Source: Thalassolituus sp006212115
GTDB taxonomy: Bacteria > Pseudomonadota > Gammaproteobacteria > Pseudomonadales > Oceanobacteraceae
Direction: 5' to 3' (one strand)
Assembly (NCBI RefSeq): GCF_040372045.1
Contig: NZ_BAABWH010000005.1
DNA length: 64,000 nt
Positions 43,647-52,458 of this stretch are shown piece by piece. A program made the translations under genes and the position numbers. The notes under the pieces are model-generated. The model was not told the origin of the DNA and did no database searches. It saw only the letters and a list, made by a program, of their open reading frames with translations. The stretch's first letter is position 1, and the number at the start of each line of letters is the position of its first letter.

Positions 43647-44903
43647 ATGCGACTACCAACCTTTGAAAATACCGCGCTGGCACGGCGCGGCTTTCTGAAA
43701 AATTTACTCGCTATACCTGCTGCGCTCGTTCTGGCTAACGGCAGCCTTCCTGCTCTGGCAGATGATGCAAACACCACAGGACTTGCCGTCACCGACGACA
43801 CAGTGAAAGTCGGTATTCTGCATTCTGTTACGGGCACTATGGCGATCAGTGAGACCGGTTCAGTACAAGCAGAAAAACTGGCTATCGAACAGATCAATGC
43901 AATGGGCGGCGTCCTCGGCCGTAAGATCGAATTCATTCAGGAAGACGGCGCAAGTGACTGGCCGACCTTCGCGGAAAAATCCAAAAAGCTCCTGGTTCAG
44001 GATAAAGTCGCGGCCGTTTTCGGTTGCTGGACTTCCGCCTCACGTAAAGCCGCTCTGCCGGTATTTGAGCAGTACAACGGCATGCTCTACTACCCAACCT
44101 TCTACGAAGGTCTGGAACAGTCTCCTAACGTAATTTATACAGGTCAGGAAGCGACTCAGCAGATTCTCGAAGGTCTGGACTGGGCAGCCCGCGAAAAAGG
44201 TGCGAAGAAATTCTACCTGCTCGGCTCTGACTACATCTGGCCACGCACCTCGAACAAGATTGCGCGTAAGCACATCGAAAATGTACTCGGCTCGAAAGTG
44301 GTGGGCGAAGAGTACTACCCACTGGGTCACACTCAGTTCAACTCTGTGATCAACAAAATTAAGCTGAAAAAGCCTGATGTTGTATTCATCTCAGTTGTGG
44401 GCGGTTCTAACGTTGCTTTCTACAAGCAGCTGAAAGCGGCCGGTATCGACATGGGTAAAGAGAAGCCTTTGTTCCTGACCATCTCGGTGACCGAGGATGA
44501 AATCCTGGGTATTGGCGGTGAGAACATTGAAGGTATTTACGCTTCAATGAAGTACTTCCAGTCTCTGCCTAACGAAAACAATCAGGCCTTCGTAAAAGCA
44601 TTCAAAGAACGCTGGGGTGACGACATCGTGATCGGTGACGTAACTCAGGCAGCTTACCTTGGCCCATGGTTATGGAAAGCAGCGGTCGAAAAAGCCGGTT
44701 CTTTTGATATCGATAAAGTTCGTGAAGCCTCTCCGGGTATCGAGCTGACAACCGCACCTGAAGGTTATGTCCGTGTTCACGAAAACCATCACCTGTGGTC
44801 GAAAACCCGCATCGGACTCGCCGAGCCAGACGGTCAGTACAAGGTGGTTTATGAGAGTGACGACCTGATCGAGCCAGATCCATTCCCAGAAGGTTATCAG
44901 TAA
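43647..44903 (+). CDS. urtA: Urea/short-chain amide ABC transporter, substrate-binding protein
   Basis: Periplasmic type-I binding protein (418 residues) of the UrtA/FmdD/AmiC group. Start at 43647 chosen because TGAGG sits seven bases before it; the ATG at 43641 is only one base away from that site. A twin-arginine signal is visible (ALARRGFLKNLLAIPAALVLA). Mature features: VKVGILHSVTGTMAISE, GGVLGRKIEFIQEDGASDWPTFAEK, VFGCWTSASRKAALPVFEQYNGMLYYPTFYEG. UrtA binds urea; FmdD of Methylophilus serves amides and urea. With amidase and formamidase genes in the same operon and no urease here, amides are at least as likely as urea. Confidence 0.94.
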   Translation: MRLPTFENTALARRGFLKNLLAIPAALVLANGSLPALADDANTTGLAVTDDTVKVGILHSVTGTMAISETGSVQAEKLAIEQINAMGGVLGRKIEFIQEDGASDWPTFAEKSKKLLVQDKVAAVFGCWTSASRKAALPVFEQYNGMLYYPTFYEGLEQSPNVIYTGQEATQQILEGLDWAAREKGAKKFYLLGSDYIWPRTSNKIARKHIENVLGSKVVGEEYYPLGHTQFNSVINKIKLKKPDVVFISVVGGSNVAFYKQLKAAGIDMGKEKPLFLTISVTEDEILGIGGENIEGIYASMKYFQSLPNENNQAFVKAFKERWGDDIVIGDVTQAAYLGPWLWKAAVEKAGSFDIDKVREASPGIELTTAPEGYVRVHENHHLWSKTRIGLAEPDGQYKVVYESDDLIEPDPFPEGYQ

Positions 44904-45005
44904 AACCCCACGCAAGACTCGGGCTGAGTATCCCTCAGCCCTCTTACCCTGGTCACGCGCAAACCACTGGCGTGACCAACTTCTGATCCACCGGGGAGAA
45001 CCACC

Positions 45006-45932
45006 ATGTTTGCCGAATATTCTGCATCCGAGCTTACCTCCATCTTTGCCATGCAAGGTTTTGCCGGACTTATCCTGTTTTCTGTTTTTGTTCTGATGGC
45101 ACTCGGCCTGGCGATTATTTTCGGCCAGATGGGTGTGATCAATATGGCACACGGCGAATTTATGATTCTCGGTGCCTATGTTACTTACATTATTTCAAAC
45201 CTGTTCGCCGACTATCTGCCGGTGATTTACGACAGCTATTTTTTTGTCGCCATGATTGTTGCCTTTTTCGTCACGGCAGCACTTGGGGCCTTTGTCGAGT
45301 GGGCGATGATTCGCCACCTTTATCACCGCCCTCTGGATACGCTACTTGCTACATGGGGCCTGAGCCTGATTCTGCAACAACTCTACCGCACCGTATTTGG
45401 CGCGCGTGAAGTAGGCGTCACTCTGCCTGACTGGTTGATGGGTTCGTACCCGGTAACCGATCTTGTTGAGGTTCCCGTCAACGGCCTCTTTGTTATGGGC
45501 CTGACGATCGTGATTACCGTCGGTGTTGCATTAATGATGCAGAAATCCCGTCTGGGTAAACAAACCCGAGCGGTTGTACAGAATCGTCCGATGGCTGCTG
45601 CTGTTGGTATTAATACCGAGAAAGTTGACCGTCTGACCTTCGCACTGGGTTGCGGCATCGCAGGCATCGCAGGTTCTGCGTTCACCATGATCGGTTCAAC
45701 CGGTCCGACGTCGGGTCAGCTGTATATCGTTGATACCTTCCTTGTTGTTGTATTCGGTGGTGCATCCAGCCTTCTGGGTACCGTCGCCTCGGCCTTCACC
45801 ATCTCTCAGGCCCAGTCAACGATGGAATTCTTCCTCAGCGGTTCCATGGCCAAAGTACTCACCCTGCTGTTTGTGGTCGGCATTCTGATGCTTCGTCCTC
45901 AGGGTCTGTTCACTCTCAAAGTACGTCACTGA
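45006..45932 (+). CDS. urtB: Urea/amide ABC transporter permease UrtB
   Basis: Branched-chain-amino-acid-type (LivH-like) inner-membrane permease, 308 residues, about eight membrane segments. Typical blocks: LGLAIIFGQMGVINMAHGEFMILGAY, PLDTLLATWGLSLILQQL, RAVVQNRPMAAAVGIN, FALGCGIAGIAGSAFTMIG, FGGASSLLGTVASAF. GGGGAGAA precedes the ATG. About 100 bases after urtA, the largest gap in the operon; a hairpin there could lower expression of downstream genes relative to the binding protein. Confidence 0.95.
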   Translation: MFAEYSASELTSIFAMQGFAGLILFSVFVLMALGLAIIFGQMGVINMAHGEFMILGAYVTYIISNLFADYLPVIYDSYFFVAMIVAFFVTAALGAFVEWAMIRHLYHRPLDTLLATWGLSLILQQLYRTVFGAREVGVTLPDWLMGSYPVTDLVEVPVNGLFVMGLTIVITVGVALMMQKSRLGKQTRAVVQNRPMAAAVGINTEKVDRLTFALGCGIAGIAGSAFTMIGSTGPTSGQLYIVDTFLVVVFGGASSLLGTVASAFTISQAQSTMEFFLSGSMAKVLTLLFVVGILMLRPQGLFTLKVRH

Positions 45933-45947
45933 GCAGGAGCATAACGT

Positions 45948-47135
45948 ATGAATAAATTTGCCGATTTTATTGCTCGCAATCAGTACAGCCACATGATCAT
46001 TCTTGCAGTCCTTCTGCTGGTGATCCTGCCGCTGTCGATGGATATCTTCCGCCTTAATCTGGTAGGTAAATACCTCACTTACGCTTTCGTTGCCCTTGGT
46101 CTGGTTCTTTGCTGGGGCTACGGTGGCATTCTCAGTCTTGGCCAGGGAGTCTTCTTTGGCTTGGGCGGTTACTGCATGGCGATGTTCCTGAAACTGGAAG
46201 CCTCGTCACCTGAAAATACTGCGATTCAGTCTACTCCCGGTATTCCAGACTTTATGGACTGGAACCAGCTTACCGAGTTGCCATGGTTCTGGGAGCCCTT
46301 CCACAGCTTCGGCTTTACTCTGTTCGCTGTCATTGCAGTGCCTGCTGTCTTCGCATTTATCATTGCCGTTGCCATGTTTAAGCGTCGTGTCGGTGGTGTG
46401 TACTTTGCCATTATCACGCAAGCAGTTGCCGCTATCCTGACCATCCTGATTATCGGTCAGCAAGGTTACACCGGTGGCGTGAACGGTATTACCGACCTGC
46501 GCACACTGCATGGCTGGGATATCCGTACTGACGAAGCAAAATACATTCTGTACTACATCAATGCACTGCTGCTGTTTCTCGCTCTGTTCGTTGCCGCCTT
46601 TGTGATTAAAAGCAAACTCGGTCGCTTATTAGTCGCGATGCGTGAAAGTGAAGAACGCGTTCGCTTCTCTGGCTACGACGTCTCCGGCTTCAAGATTTTT
46701 ATCTTCTGCCTGGCCGCTGCGATTTCAGCTGTCGGCGGTGCCATGTTCACTCTGCAGGTTGGCTTTATGTCGCCTACCTTCGTCGGCATCGTGCCATCGA
46801 TTGAAATGGTGATCTTCTGTGCACTGGGTGGTCGTCTGTCAATCCTCGGCGCTGTGTACGGCACTCTTCTGGTGAACTGGGCAAAAACCAGCTTTTCCGA
46901 ATCCTTCCCTGAACTCTGGTTGTTTGCCATGGGCGCCCTGTTCATCGGTGTGGTGATGGCCTTCCCAAATGGTCTGGCCGGTGTCTACCAGCGTTACATC
47001 GAACCGCTGCTGTTGAAAATAAGCAAAAAAGACGATTCCCCCTCTACACCTACGCCTGCAGCGAAAGATGCTTCATCCGACAAAGCAGATAACAGCGAAG
47101 AGACACTGACTTCTGAGGAGCGCAAACATGCTTGA
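45948..47135 (+). CDS. urtC: Urea/amide ABC transporter permease UrtC
   Basis: LivM-like second permease, 395 residues. Blocks: YLTYAFVALGLVLCWGYGGILSLGQGVFFGLGGYCMAMFL, FKRRVGGVYFAIITQAV, GVNGITDL, RFSGYDVSGFKIFIFCLAAAISAVGGAMFTLQVGF. (The first is given by its ends: YLTYAF to MAMFL.) The hydrophilic C-terminal ~45 residues, Ser/Pro/Lys/Asp-rich, are an extension. Sixteen bases after urtB with AGGAG; overlaps urtD by eight bases. Confidence 0.95.
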   Translation: MNKFADFIARNQYSHMIILAVLLLVILPLSMDIFRLNLVGKYLTYAFVALGLVLCWGYGGILSLGQGVFFGLGGYCMAMFLKLEASSPENTAIQSTPGIPDFMDWNQLTELPWFWEPFHSFGFTLFAVIAVPAVFAFIIAVAMFKRRVGGVYFAIITQAVAAILTILIIGQQGYTGGVNGITDLRTLHGWDIRTDEAKYILYYINALLLFLALFVAAFVIKSKLGRLLVAMRESEERVRFSGYDVSGFKIFIFCLAAAISAVGGAMFTLQVGFMSPTFVGIVPSIEMVIFCALGGRLSILGAVYGTLLVNWAKTSFSESFPELWLFAMGALFIGVVMAFPNGLAGVYQRYIEPLLLKISKKDDSPSTPTPAAKDASSDKADNSEETLTSEERKHA

Positions 47136-47892
47136 GTCAACGAAATCCATTCCAGCAAAAGACTTTGTCTTAAGCGTAGAAGGTCTGACTGTGTCCTTCG
47201 ATGGTTTTAAAGCAGTGAACGATTTATCGCTGTACGTAGAAGAACAGGAAATCCGCGTGATTATCGGCCCTAACGGGGCCGGTAAAACAACCGTACTGGA
47301 TCTGATCTGTGGTCGCACTAAGGCCACCGAAGGCTCGATTAAATTTAAGGGTAAAGAATTAACCAAGCTGAACGAGCACCAGATTGTTCACGCCGGTGTG
47401 GGTCGGAAATTCCAGAACCCCTCCATTTATGAAGACCTGACGGTATTCGAAAACCTCGAGCTGTCGTTCCCACGTGGACGCAATGTCTGGGGTGCCCTCT
47501 TTTTCCGTCGTGATAAAGAGGTCACCGACAAAGTAAAAGAAATCGCCGACATGATTTTTCTCGGCGACAAACTCGATACGCCTGCTGATCTGCTGTCGCA
47601 TGGCCAGAAGCAGTGGCTGGAAATCGGCATGCTGCTGATTCAGGACCCCGAACTGCTGATGCTGGACGAGCCGGTGGCGGGTATGTCGGTATCAGAGCGT
47701 AAACAAACAGCCGATCTTCTACACCGAATTACCAAAGACCGATCGGTCTTGGTGATTGAACACGATATGCAGTTCGTCGCCGATATTGCCGACCGCGTAA
47801 CCGTGCTTCATCAAGGCAAAGTGTTATCAGAAGGCTCCATGGAACGGGTGCAATCTGACCCTAAAGTCGTTGAAGTCTACCTGGGCCATTAA
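47128..47892 (+). CDS. urtD: Urea/amide ABC transporter ATP-binding protein UrtD
   Basis: LivG-like ATPase, 254 residues. Walker A GPNGAGKTT, Q-loop KFQNPSIYEDLTVFENL, signature variant LSHGQKQWLEIGMLL, Walker B LLMLDEPVAGMS, switch His in LVIEHDMQFV. The LSHGQ in place of LSGGQ is the usual UrtD form. Overlaps urtC by eight bases (translational coupling) and ends 11 bases before urtE. Confidence 0.96.
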   Translation: MLESTKSIPAKDFVLSVEGLTVSFDGFKAVNDLSLYVEEQEIRVIIGPNGAGKTTVLDLICGRTKATEGSIKFKGKELTKLNEHQIVHAGVGRKFQNPSIYEDLTVFENLELSFPRGRNVWGALFFRRDKEVTDKVKEIADMIFLGDKLDTPADLLSHGQKQWLEIGMLLIQDPELLMLDEPVAGMSVSERKQTADLLHRITKDRSVLVIEHDMQFVADIADRVTVLHQGKVLSEGSMERVQSDPKVVEVYLGH

Positions 47893-47903
47893 GGGGAACT
47901 ACC

Positions 47904-48593
47904 ATGCTGCAATTAAACGATTACTCAGTGGCCTACGGCCAGAGCACCATCATTGATGGTATGAACCTGACCCTTAAAGAGAACGAAATCATCGCCATCC
48001 TCGGTCGTAATGGCATGGGCAAAACCACATTGATGAAATCCCTGATTGGCATGATTCCAAGTAAGGGAGGCACGGTTAAATTAGCCGACAAAGAACTGTC
48101 GCCATTAAAGAGTCACGAACGAGTCAGTGCTGGTCTGGCCTTCGTGCCGCAGGGCCGGATGATTTTCTCCACCATGACCGTAGAAGAAAACATCGAAACC
48201 GGACTGACCAGCACAGGTGAGCGCCACATCCCATCCGACCTCTACAGCATCTTTCCTGTGCTGGATGAAATGAAACATCGTCGCGGTGGCAACCTGTCGG
48301 GCGGCCAACAGCAACAGCTTGCTATTGCGCGTGCGCTGGCGAGCAACCCGGATGTCCTTATTCTCGATGAGCCTACCGAGGGTATTCAGCCCAGCATTAT
48401 TAAAGATATGGCCAAAACGCTGAAAGAGATACGCACTCAGCGTGGCTTATCGATTCTGGTTTCCGAACAGGTGCTCAGTTTTGCACTGGATGTCGCTGAC
48501 CGGATTCTGGTGATTGAAAAAGGAAAAATTGTACTGGACGTACCGGTCGAAGAAGCCGACCAGGAAACCATTTCAAAGTACCTTTCTGTTTAA
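47904..48593 (+). CDS. urtE: Urea/amide ABC transporter ATP-binding protein UrtE
   Basis: LivF-like ATPase, 229 residues. Walker A GRNGMGKTT, QGRMIFSTMTVEENIETGL, signature LSGGQQQQLAIARAL, Walker B LILDEPTEGIQPSI, switch region LVSEQ. Pairs with UrtD as the heterodimeric motor for UrtBC. AAGGGGA precedes the ATG. Twelve bases before amiE, so transporter and amidase are on one transcript. Confidence 0.96.
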   Translation: MLQLNDYSVAYGQSTIIDGMNLTLKENEIIAILGRNGMGKTTLMKSLIGMIPSKGGTVKLADKELSPLKSHERVSAGLAFVPQGRMIFSTMTVEENIETGLTSTGERHIPSDLYSIFPVLDEMKHRRGGNLSGGQQQQLAIARALASNPDVLILDEPTEGIQPSIIKDMAKTLKEIRTQRGLSILVSEQVLSFALDVADRILVIEKGKIVLDVPVEEADQETISKYLSV

Positions 48594-48605
48594 GCGGAGA
48601 ACAAT

Positions 48606-49652
48606 ATGCGTCACGGTGATATTTCCAGTAGCCCAGATACCGTTGGTGTTGCGGTCGTTAATTACAAAATGCCACGTCTTCACAGTAAAGCTGAAGTCCT
48701 CGACAACGCCCGCAAAATTGCGGACATGATCAAGGGCATGAAAGTTGGATTGCCCGGTATGGATCTGGTCGTATTCCCAGAGTATTCAACAATGGGAATC
48801 ATGTACGACGAAGAGGAAATGTACGCCACTGCTGCCACTATCCCGGGTGATGAAACGGACATCTTCGCAGCTGCATGCAAAGAGGCCAATACCTGGGGAA
48901 TTTTTTCACTAACGGGCGAGCAGCACGAAGAACACCCGAATAAAGCACCCTACAACACGTTAGTCCTGATTAATAACGAAGGCGAAATCGTTCAGAAATA
49001 TCGTAAGTGCATTCCGTGGTGTCCGATTGAAGGCTGGTATCCCGGTGACCGCACTTATGTGAGTGAAGGTCCGAAAGGATTAAAAATCAGCCTGATTATC
49101 TGCGATGACGGTAACTACCCGGAAATCTGGCGCGACTGTGCCATGAAAGGCGCCGAGCTGATTGTTCGTTGTCAGGGTTATATGTACCCAGCCAAAGAAC
49201 AGCAGATCATGATGGCGAAGACCATGGCGTGGGCCAACAACTGCTACGTGGCCGTCGCCAATGCGACGGGCTTCGATGGTGTGTATTCGTATTTTGGTCA
49301 CTCTGCTCTCATCGGCTTCGATGGCCGCACACTCGGTGAGTGTGGCGAAGAAGACATGGGAGTGCAGTACGCCCAGTTGTCCGTTTCGCAAATCCGTGAC
49401 GCACGTAAAAACGATCAGTCACAGAATCATTTATTCAAGCTCCTGCACCGTGGCTACAGCGGCGTACACGCCTCAGGCGATGGTGACAAAGGCATTGCCG
49501 ATTGCCCATTCGAGTTCTATCGAACTTGGGTAACTGATGCTGAAAAAGCGCAGGCCGATGTCGAAGCTATGACGCGCACTACAGTAGGGGTTGCTGACTG
49601 CCCGGTCGGAACCCTGCCCGTTGAAGAACGCCCTATGGAGGCTGGCGAGTAA
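48606..49652 (+). CDS. amiE: Aliphatic amidase
   Basis: Nitrilase-superfamily amidase, 348 residues (Pseudomonas AmiE 346), hydrolysing short aliphatic amides such as acetamide and propionamide to the acid and ammonia. Start MRHGDISSSPDTVGVAVVNY is the classic AmiE beginning. Catalytic triad Glu59 (FPEYS), Lys134 (KYRKCIPW) and Cys166 (LIICDDGN), plus WCPIEGWYPG and NDQSQNHLFKLLHRGYSG, are all present. AmiE rather than formamidase AmiF is preferred because of near-identity by eye with P. aeruginosa AmiE through most of the chain. AGCGGAGAA precedes the ATG. Confidence 0.97.
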   Translation: MRHGDISSSPDTVGVAVVNYKMPRLHSKAEVLDNARKIADMIKGMKVGLPGMDLVVFPEYSTMGIMYDEEEMYATAATIPGDETDIFAAACKEANTWGIFSLTGEQHEEHPNKAPYNTLVLINNEGEIVQKYRKCIPWCPIEGWYPGDRTYVSEGPKGLKISLIICDDGNYPEIWRDCAMKGAELIVRCQGYMYPAKEQQIMMAKTMAWANNCYVAVANATGFDGVYSYFGHSALIGFDGRTLGECGEEDMGVQYAQLSVSQIRDARKNDQSQNHLFKLLHRGYSGVHASGDGDKGIADCPFEFYRTWVTDAEKAQADVEAMTRTTVGVADCPVGTLPVEERPMEAGE

Positions 49653-49665
49653 TCGCCTGAACAGT

Positions 49666-50742
49666 ATGGTCTTCATCAACGAGCGCATTAAGTCACAGCA
49701 AAACAGTCCGGCGGTAACGCCTCCGCTGTCACGCTTTGTGTTTAAGCCTGAGGCATTAGCAGAGCACTTAAGGAAGACCATTCGCGGCCAGAACCAGGTC
49801 ATCGATCATATCGAATCTCAGTTAAAGGTTGTTCATACCGGGCTCAGTGATCCACGTCGTCCCTTATTAACGGCGCTTTTTATTGGAGCGACCGGAGTGG
49901 GTAAAACCGAGATGGTGCGTCAAATAGCGCAAGCCATCCATGGTCGCTCCGATGCATTCTGTCGCATTGATATGAATACCTTGTCGCAAAGCCACTACAG
50001 CGCAGCCATTACCGGGGCGCCTCCAGGTTATGTTGGCAGTAAAGAAAATCTGAGTCTGCTTAACGAAGACCTGATAAAGGGCACCGCTTCCCGTCCCGGC
50101 ATCGTGTTATTCGACGAAATAGAAAAAGCTGACCACTCCGTTGTACTGACCCTGATGAACATTCTGGATAACGGCACGCTGAAACTAGCATCCGGACAAA
50201 AAACCATCCAGTTCACCAACACACTGGTATTTATGACCAGTAATCTGGGAAGCCGAACTGCCGAAGCGTTGCCATGGTTAGATGCGATTCCGGGTGTGAG
50301 CCGGAGAAGTATCTACCGACGTGCGCTGGAGCGTCACTTCAAACCTGAGTTTCTTAATCGTATCGGCATTGTTGAGTACTTCTCGGCTCTGCGCTTTAAC
50401 GATCTTCCCAACCTTGTAGAGAACCTCGAACATCTGCTTAACCAACAGCTTAAACGCCACAACATCAGTCTCGAACTGGAACCGAATGCTCGCGATTTAA
50501 TCGTCCAGTTTTCTGACTACAAAAAGTACGGCGCCCGCGCCATTGAGCGCACTTTTCGCGATCTGGTGGTGACCGACCTGGCCACCCTGATTTCCCGAAC
50601 CAAAGACTTATCCGCCGGCACGCATTACCACGGCATCGTTCAGGACCGTCATCTGGAGTTTCTGCCCGTGTCAGTGCCTCGCAATCGTTCAAACCTTACC
50701 CCTAAAAGCCCAAAGGCTACCGAAGGAGCTAACCATGACTGA
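49666..50742 (+). CDS. amiB: AAA+ ATPase AmiB (Clp-like chaperone of the amidase operon)
   Basis: A 358-residue AAA+ protein of the ClpB/ClpX-like second-domain type. Walker A GATGVGKTE, Walker B VLFDEIEKAD, sensor 1 FMTSNLG, arginine-finger region RHFKPEFLNRIG, sensor 2 YGARAIERTF. Size and position directly after amiE fit AmiB of the P. aeruginosa amiEBCRS operon, an ATPase proposed to act as chaperone for amidase or its transporter. Start at 49666 is tentative: it is the first Met compatible with the 13-base gap after amiE, but no strong ribosome site is seen. Overlaps fmdA by eight bases. Confidence 0.86.
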   Translation: MVFINERIKSQQNSPAVTPPLSRFVFKPEALAEHLRKTIRGQNQVIDHIESQLKVVHTGLSDPRRPLLTALFIGATGVGKTEMVRQIAQAIHGRSDAFCRIDMNTLSQSHYSAAITGAPPGYVGSKENLSLLNEDLIKGTASRPGIVLFDEIEKADHSVVLTLMNILDNGTLKLASGQKTIQFTNTLVFMTSNLGSRTAEALPWLDAIPGVSRRSIYRRALERHFKPEFLNRIGIVEYFSALRFNDLPNLVENLEHLLNQQLKRHNISLELEPNARDLIVQFSDYKKYGARAIERTFRDLVVTDLATLISRTKDLSAGTHYHGIVQDRHLEFLPVSVPRNRSNLTPKSPKATEGANHD

Positions 50743-51964
50743 TACCATCATTAAAATTGATCTCAGTAAATCCGCTTATGACAATGACCAGGTTCATAAC
50801 CGCTGGCATCCGGACATTCCGATGGTAGCGACGGTAAAACCCGGTGACGATTTCATTGTTGAATGTTACGACTGGACCGGTGGTCAGATTGAAAATAACG
50901 ACGACGCATCCGACGTTCGTGATGTCGACCTGAGTCAGGTCCACTTTCTTTCCGGTCCAATTAAAGTCGAAGGTGCAGAACCCGGTGATCTGCTTGAAGT
51001 CGATATTCTGGACATCGGAGCCTTCCCAGATAATCAGTGGGGCTTTAATGGCTTCTTCTCCAAGAAGAATGGCGGCGGCTTCCTGACCGACCGCTTCCCT
51101 GAAGCACAGAAATCCATCTGGGACTTCAACGGCATGATGACCAGCTCACGTCACGTACCCGGCGTCGAGTTTGCCGGTATTCTTCACCCCGGCCTCATAG
51201 GCTGCCTGCCCGATAAAAAGATGCTGGATATGTGGAATACCCGCGAGAAGGCATTAGTCGACACTGACCCTGAACGCGTTCCGGAGCTGGCTACCCTACC
51301 CTACGCTGAGACCGCCCACATGGGTCGTTTAACCGGCGACGAAAAAGATAAAGCCGCGGCAGAAGGCGCGCGTACTGTGCCTCCGCGTGAGCACGGTGGT
51401 AATTGTGACATTAAAGACCTTACACGCGGTTCTAAAGTCTATTTCCCCGTCTATGTAGATGGTGCGGGCCTGTCGGTTGGTGACCTTCACTTCTCACAGG
51501 GCGACGGCGAAATTACCTTCTGTGGCGCAATCGAAATGGCCGGTTGGATTCACATGCGTGTGAATATCATTAAGGACGGCATGGCGAAATATCAGGTTAA
51601 AAATCCAATCTTCAAGCCAAGTAAGATGGTACCAAAATACGACGATTACCTAATTTTTGAAGGTATTTCTGTTGATGAAGACGGTAAACAGCATTACCTG
51701 GATACCAGCATCGCCTATCGTCAGGCCTGCCATAACGCCATTAACTACTTAACGCAGTTTGGTTACAGCGAAGCACAGGGTTACGCCATTATCGGTTGTG
51801 CGCCGGTTCAGGGGCACATCAGTGGTGTGGTCGATATTCCAAACTCTTGTGCCACGCTCTGGCTACCAACGGATATCTTCGAATTTGACGTTCAGCCGAA
51901 TTCCGAAGGGCCGAAGAAACATCTCGATGGCAGCATCGATATTCCAAAAGCACCGGATCTTTAA
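50735..51964 (+). CDS. fmdA: Formamidase FmdA
   Basis: Acetamidase/formamidase family (FmdA/AmdA), 409 residues, close to the 407 of Methylophilus FmdA. Hydrolyses formamide to formate and ammonia, with weaker action on acetamide. Family blocks: HNRWHPDIPMVATVKPGDDF, HFLSGPIKVEGAEPGDLLEV, GHISGVVDIPNSCATLWLP, REHGGNCDIKDLTRGSKVYFPV (EHGGN.D is the conserved core), HFSQGDGEITFCGAIEMAG. GAAGGAG precedes the ATG. Second, structurally unrelated amidase of the operon, widening the amide range. Confidence 0.96.
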   Translation: MTDTIIKIDLSKSAYDNDQVHNRWHPDIPMVATVKPGDDFIVECYDWTGGQIENNDDASDVRDVDLSQVHFLSGPIKVEGAEPGDLLEVDILDIGAFPDNQWGFNGFFSKKNGGGFLTDRFPEAQKSIWDFNGMMTSSRHVPGVEFAGILHPGLIGCLPDKKMLDMWNTREKALVDTDPERVPELATLPYAETAHMGRLTGDEKDKAAAEGARTVPPREHGGNCDIKDLTRGSKVYFPVYVDGAGLSVGDLHFSQGDGEITFCGAIEMAGWIHMRVNIIKDGMAKYQVKNPIFKPSKMVPKYDDYLIFEGISVDEDGKQHYLDTSIAYRQACHNAINYLTQFGYSEAQGYAIIGCAPVQGHISGVVDIPNSCATLWLPTDIFEFDVQPNSEGPKKHLDGSIDIPKAPDL

Positions 51965-51979
51965 TAAGGGGATTTCACT

Positions 51980-52357
51980 ATGCCACTCTATGATTATAAA
52001 TGCCCTGAGCACGGTGTATTCCAGGAACTGGCTTCGATGGAGCATCACGATAAACCCGCGTTCTGCCCGCAATGCCAGACTATGTCTGCGCGGGTGATTG
52101 TGTTGCCACCTGAGATTGCCAGCATGATCAAAGAGCGGCGGGAAGCCATGGAAGCGAACGAAAAAGCAAGTCACTCACCCGAGGTTATGACCGCCGGTGA
52201 ATTCCATGCGCGCGAGAAGGAAAAGCAGGAGCGCCATGCCCATAAGCATGGTAGCAACTGCGGTTGCAATGCGAAAAAACGTCGGAGCAATCTGATGTAT
52301 ACCGCAGAAGGCAATAAGATGTTCCCCTCGATGCGGCCATGGATGATCAGTCACTGA
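51980..52357 (+). CDS. fmdB: FmdB-family zinc-ribbon regulatory protein
   Basis: A 125-residue FmdB/putative regulatory zinc-ribbon protein. The N terminus MPLYDYKCPEHGVFQ is the family start; the ribbon ligands are C8, H11 and a CPQC pair, one Cys of the usual four being His. A charged helical middle (REAMEANEKASH...) is followed by a second small Cys/His patch (HAHKHGSNCGCN). In Methylophilus FmdB was proposed to regulate formamidase expression; direct evidence is thin. Last gene of the operon, ending before a strong terminator. Confidence 0.9.
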   Translation: MPLYDYKCPEHGVFQELASMEHHDKPAFCPQCQTMSARVIVLPPEIASMIKERREAMEANEKASHSPEVMTAGEFHAREKEKQERHAHKHGSNCGCNAKKRRSNLMYTAEGNKMFPSMRPWMISH

Positions 52358-52366
52358 AAGCTCAAT

Positions 52367-52402
52367 ATCATCCGGTGCAACTCTGCGGTTGCTCTGGATG
52401 AT
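52367..52402 (+). other. Stem-loop after fmdB
   Basis: ATCATCC (52367-52373) pairs with GGATGAT (52396-52402), with an inner CAAC/GTTG pairing. It has no T tract and precedes the intrinsic terminator at 52431; it may stabilise the mRNA 3' end. Confidence 0.45.
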
Positions 52403-52430
52403 GTCTGAGACGATCAGTGTTTTGAGACTT

Positions 52431-52456
52431 CCCCGGGCATCTGCCCGGGGCTTTTT
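52431..52456 (+). terminator. Intrinsic terminator of the amide/urea operon
   Basis: CCCCGGGCA (52431-52439), loop TC, TGCCCGGGG (52442-52450), then CTTTTT. It separates fmdB from the convergent deaD gene, whose stop is at 52459. The T tract favours the plus-strand operon. Confidence 0.9.
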
Positions 52457-52458
52457 AC

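Noticed and set aside
48606..49652. Formamidase AmiF
   Set aside because: The N terminus MRHGDISSSPDTVGVAVVNY and the long near-identical blocks match AmiE; AmiF has a different start region.
49666..50742. ClpB/ClpX chaperone or AAA protease subunit
   Set aside because: AAA+ motifs fit, but only one AAA domain of ~360 residues is present and the position after amiE points to AmiB.
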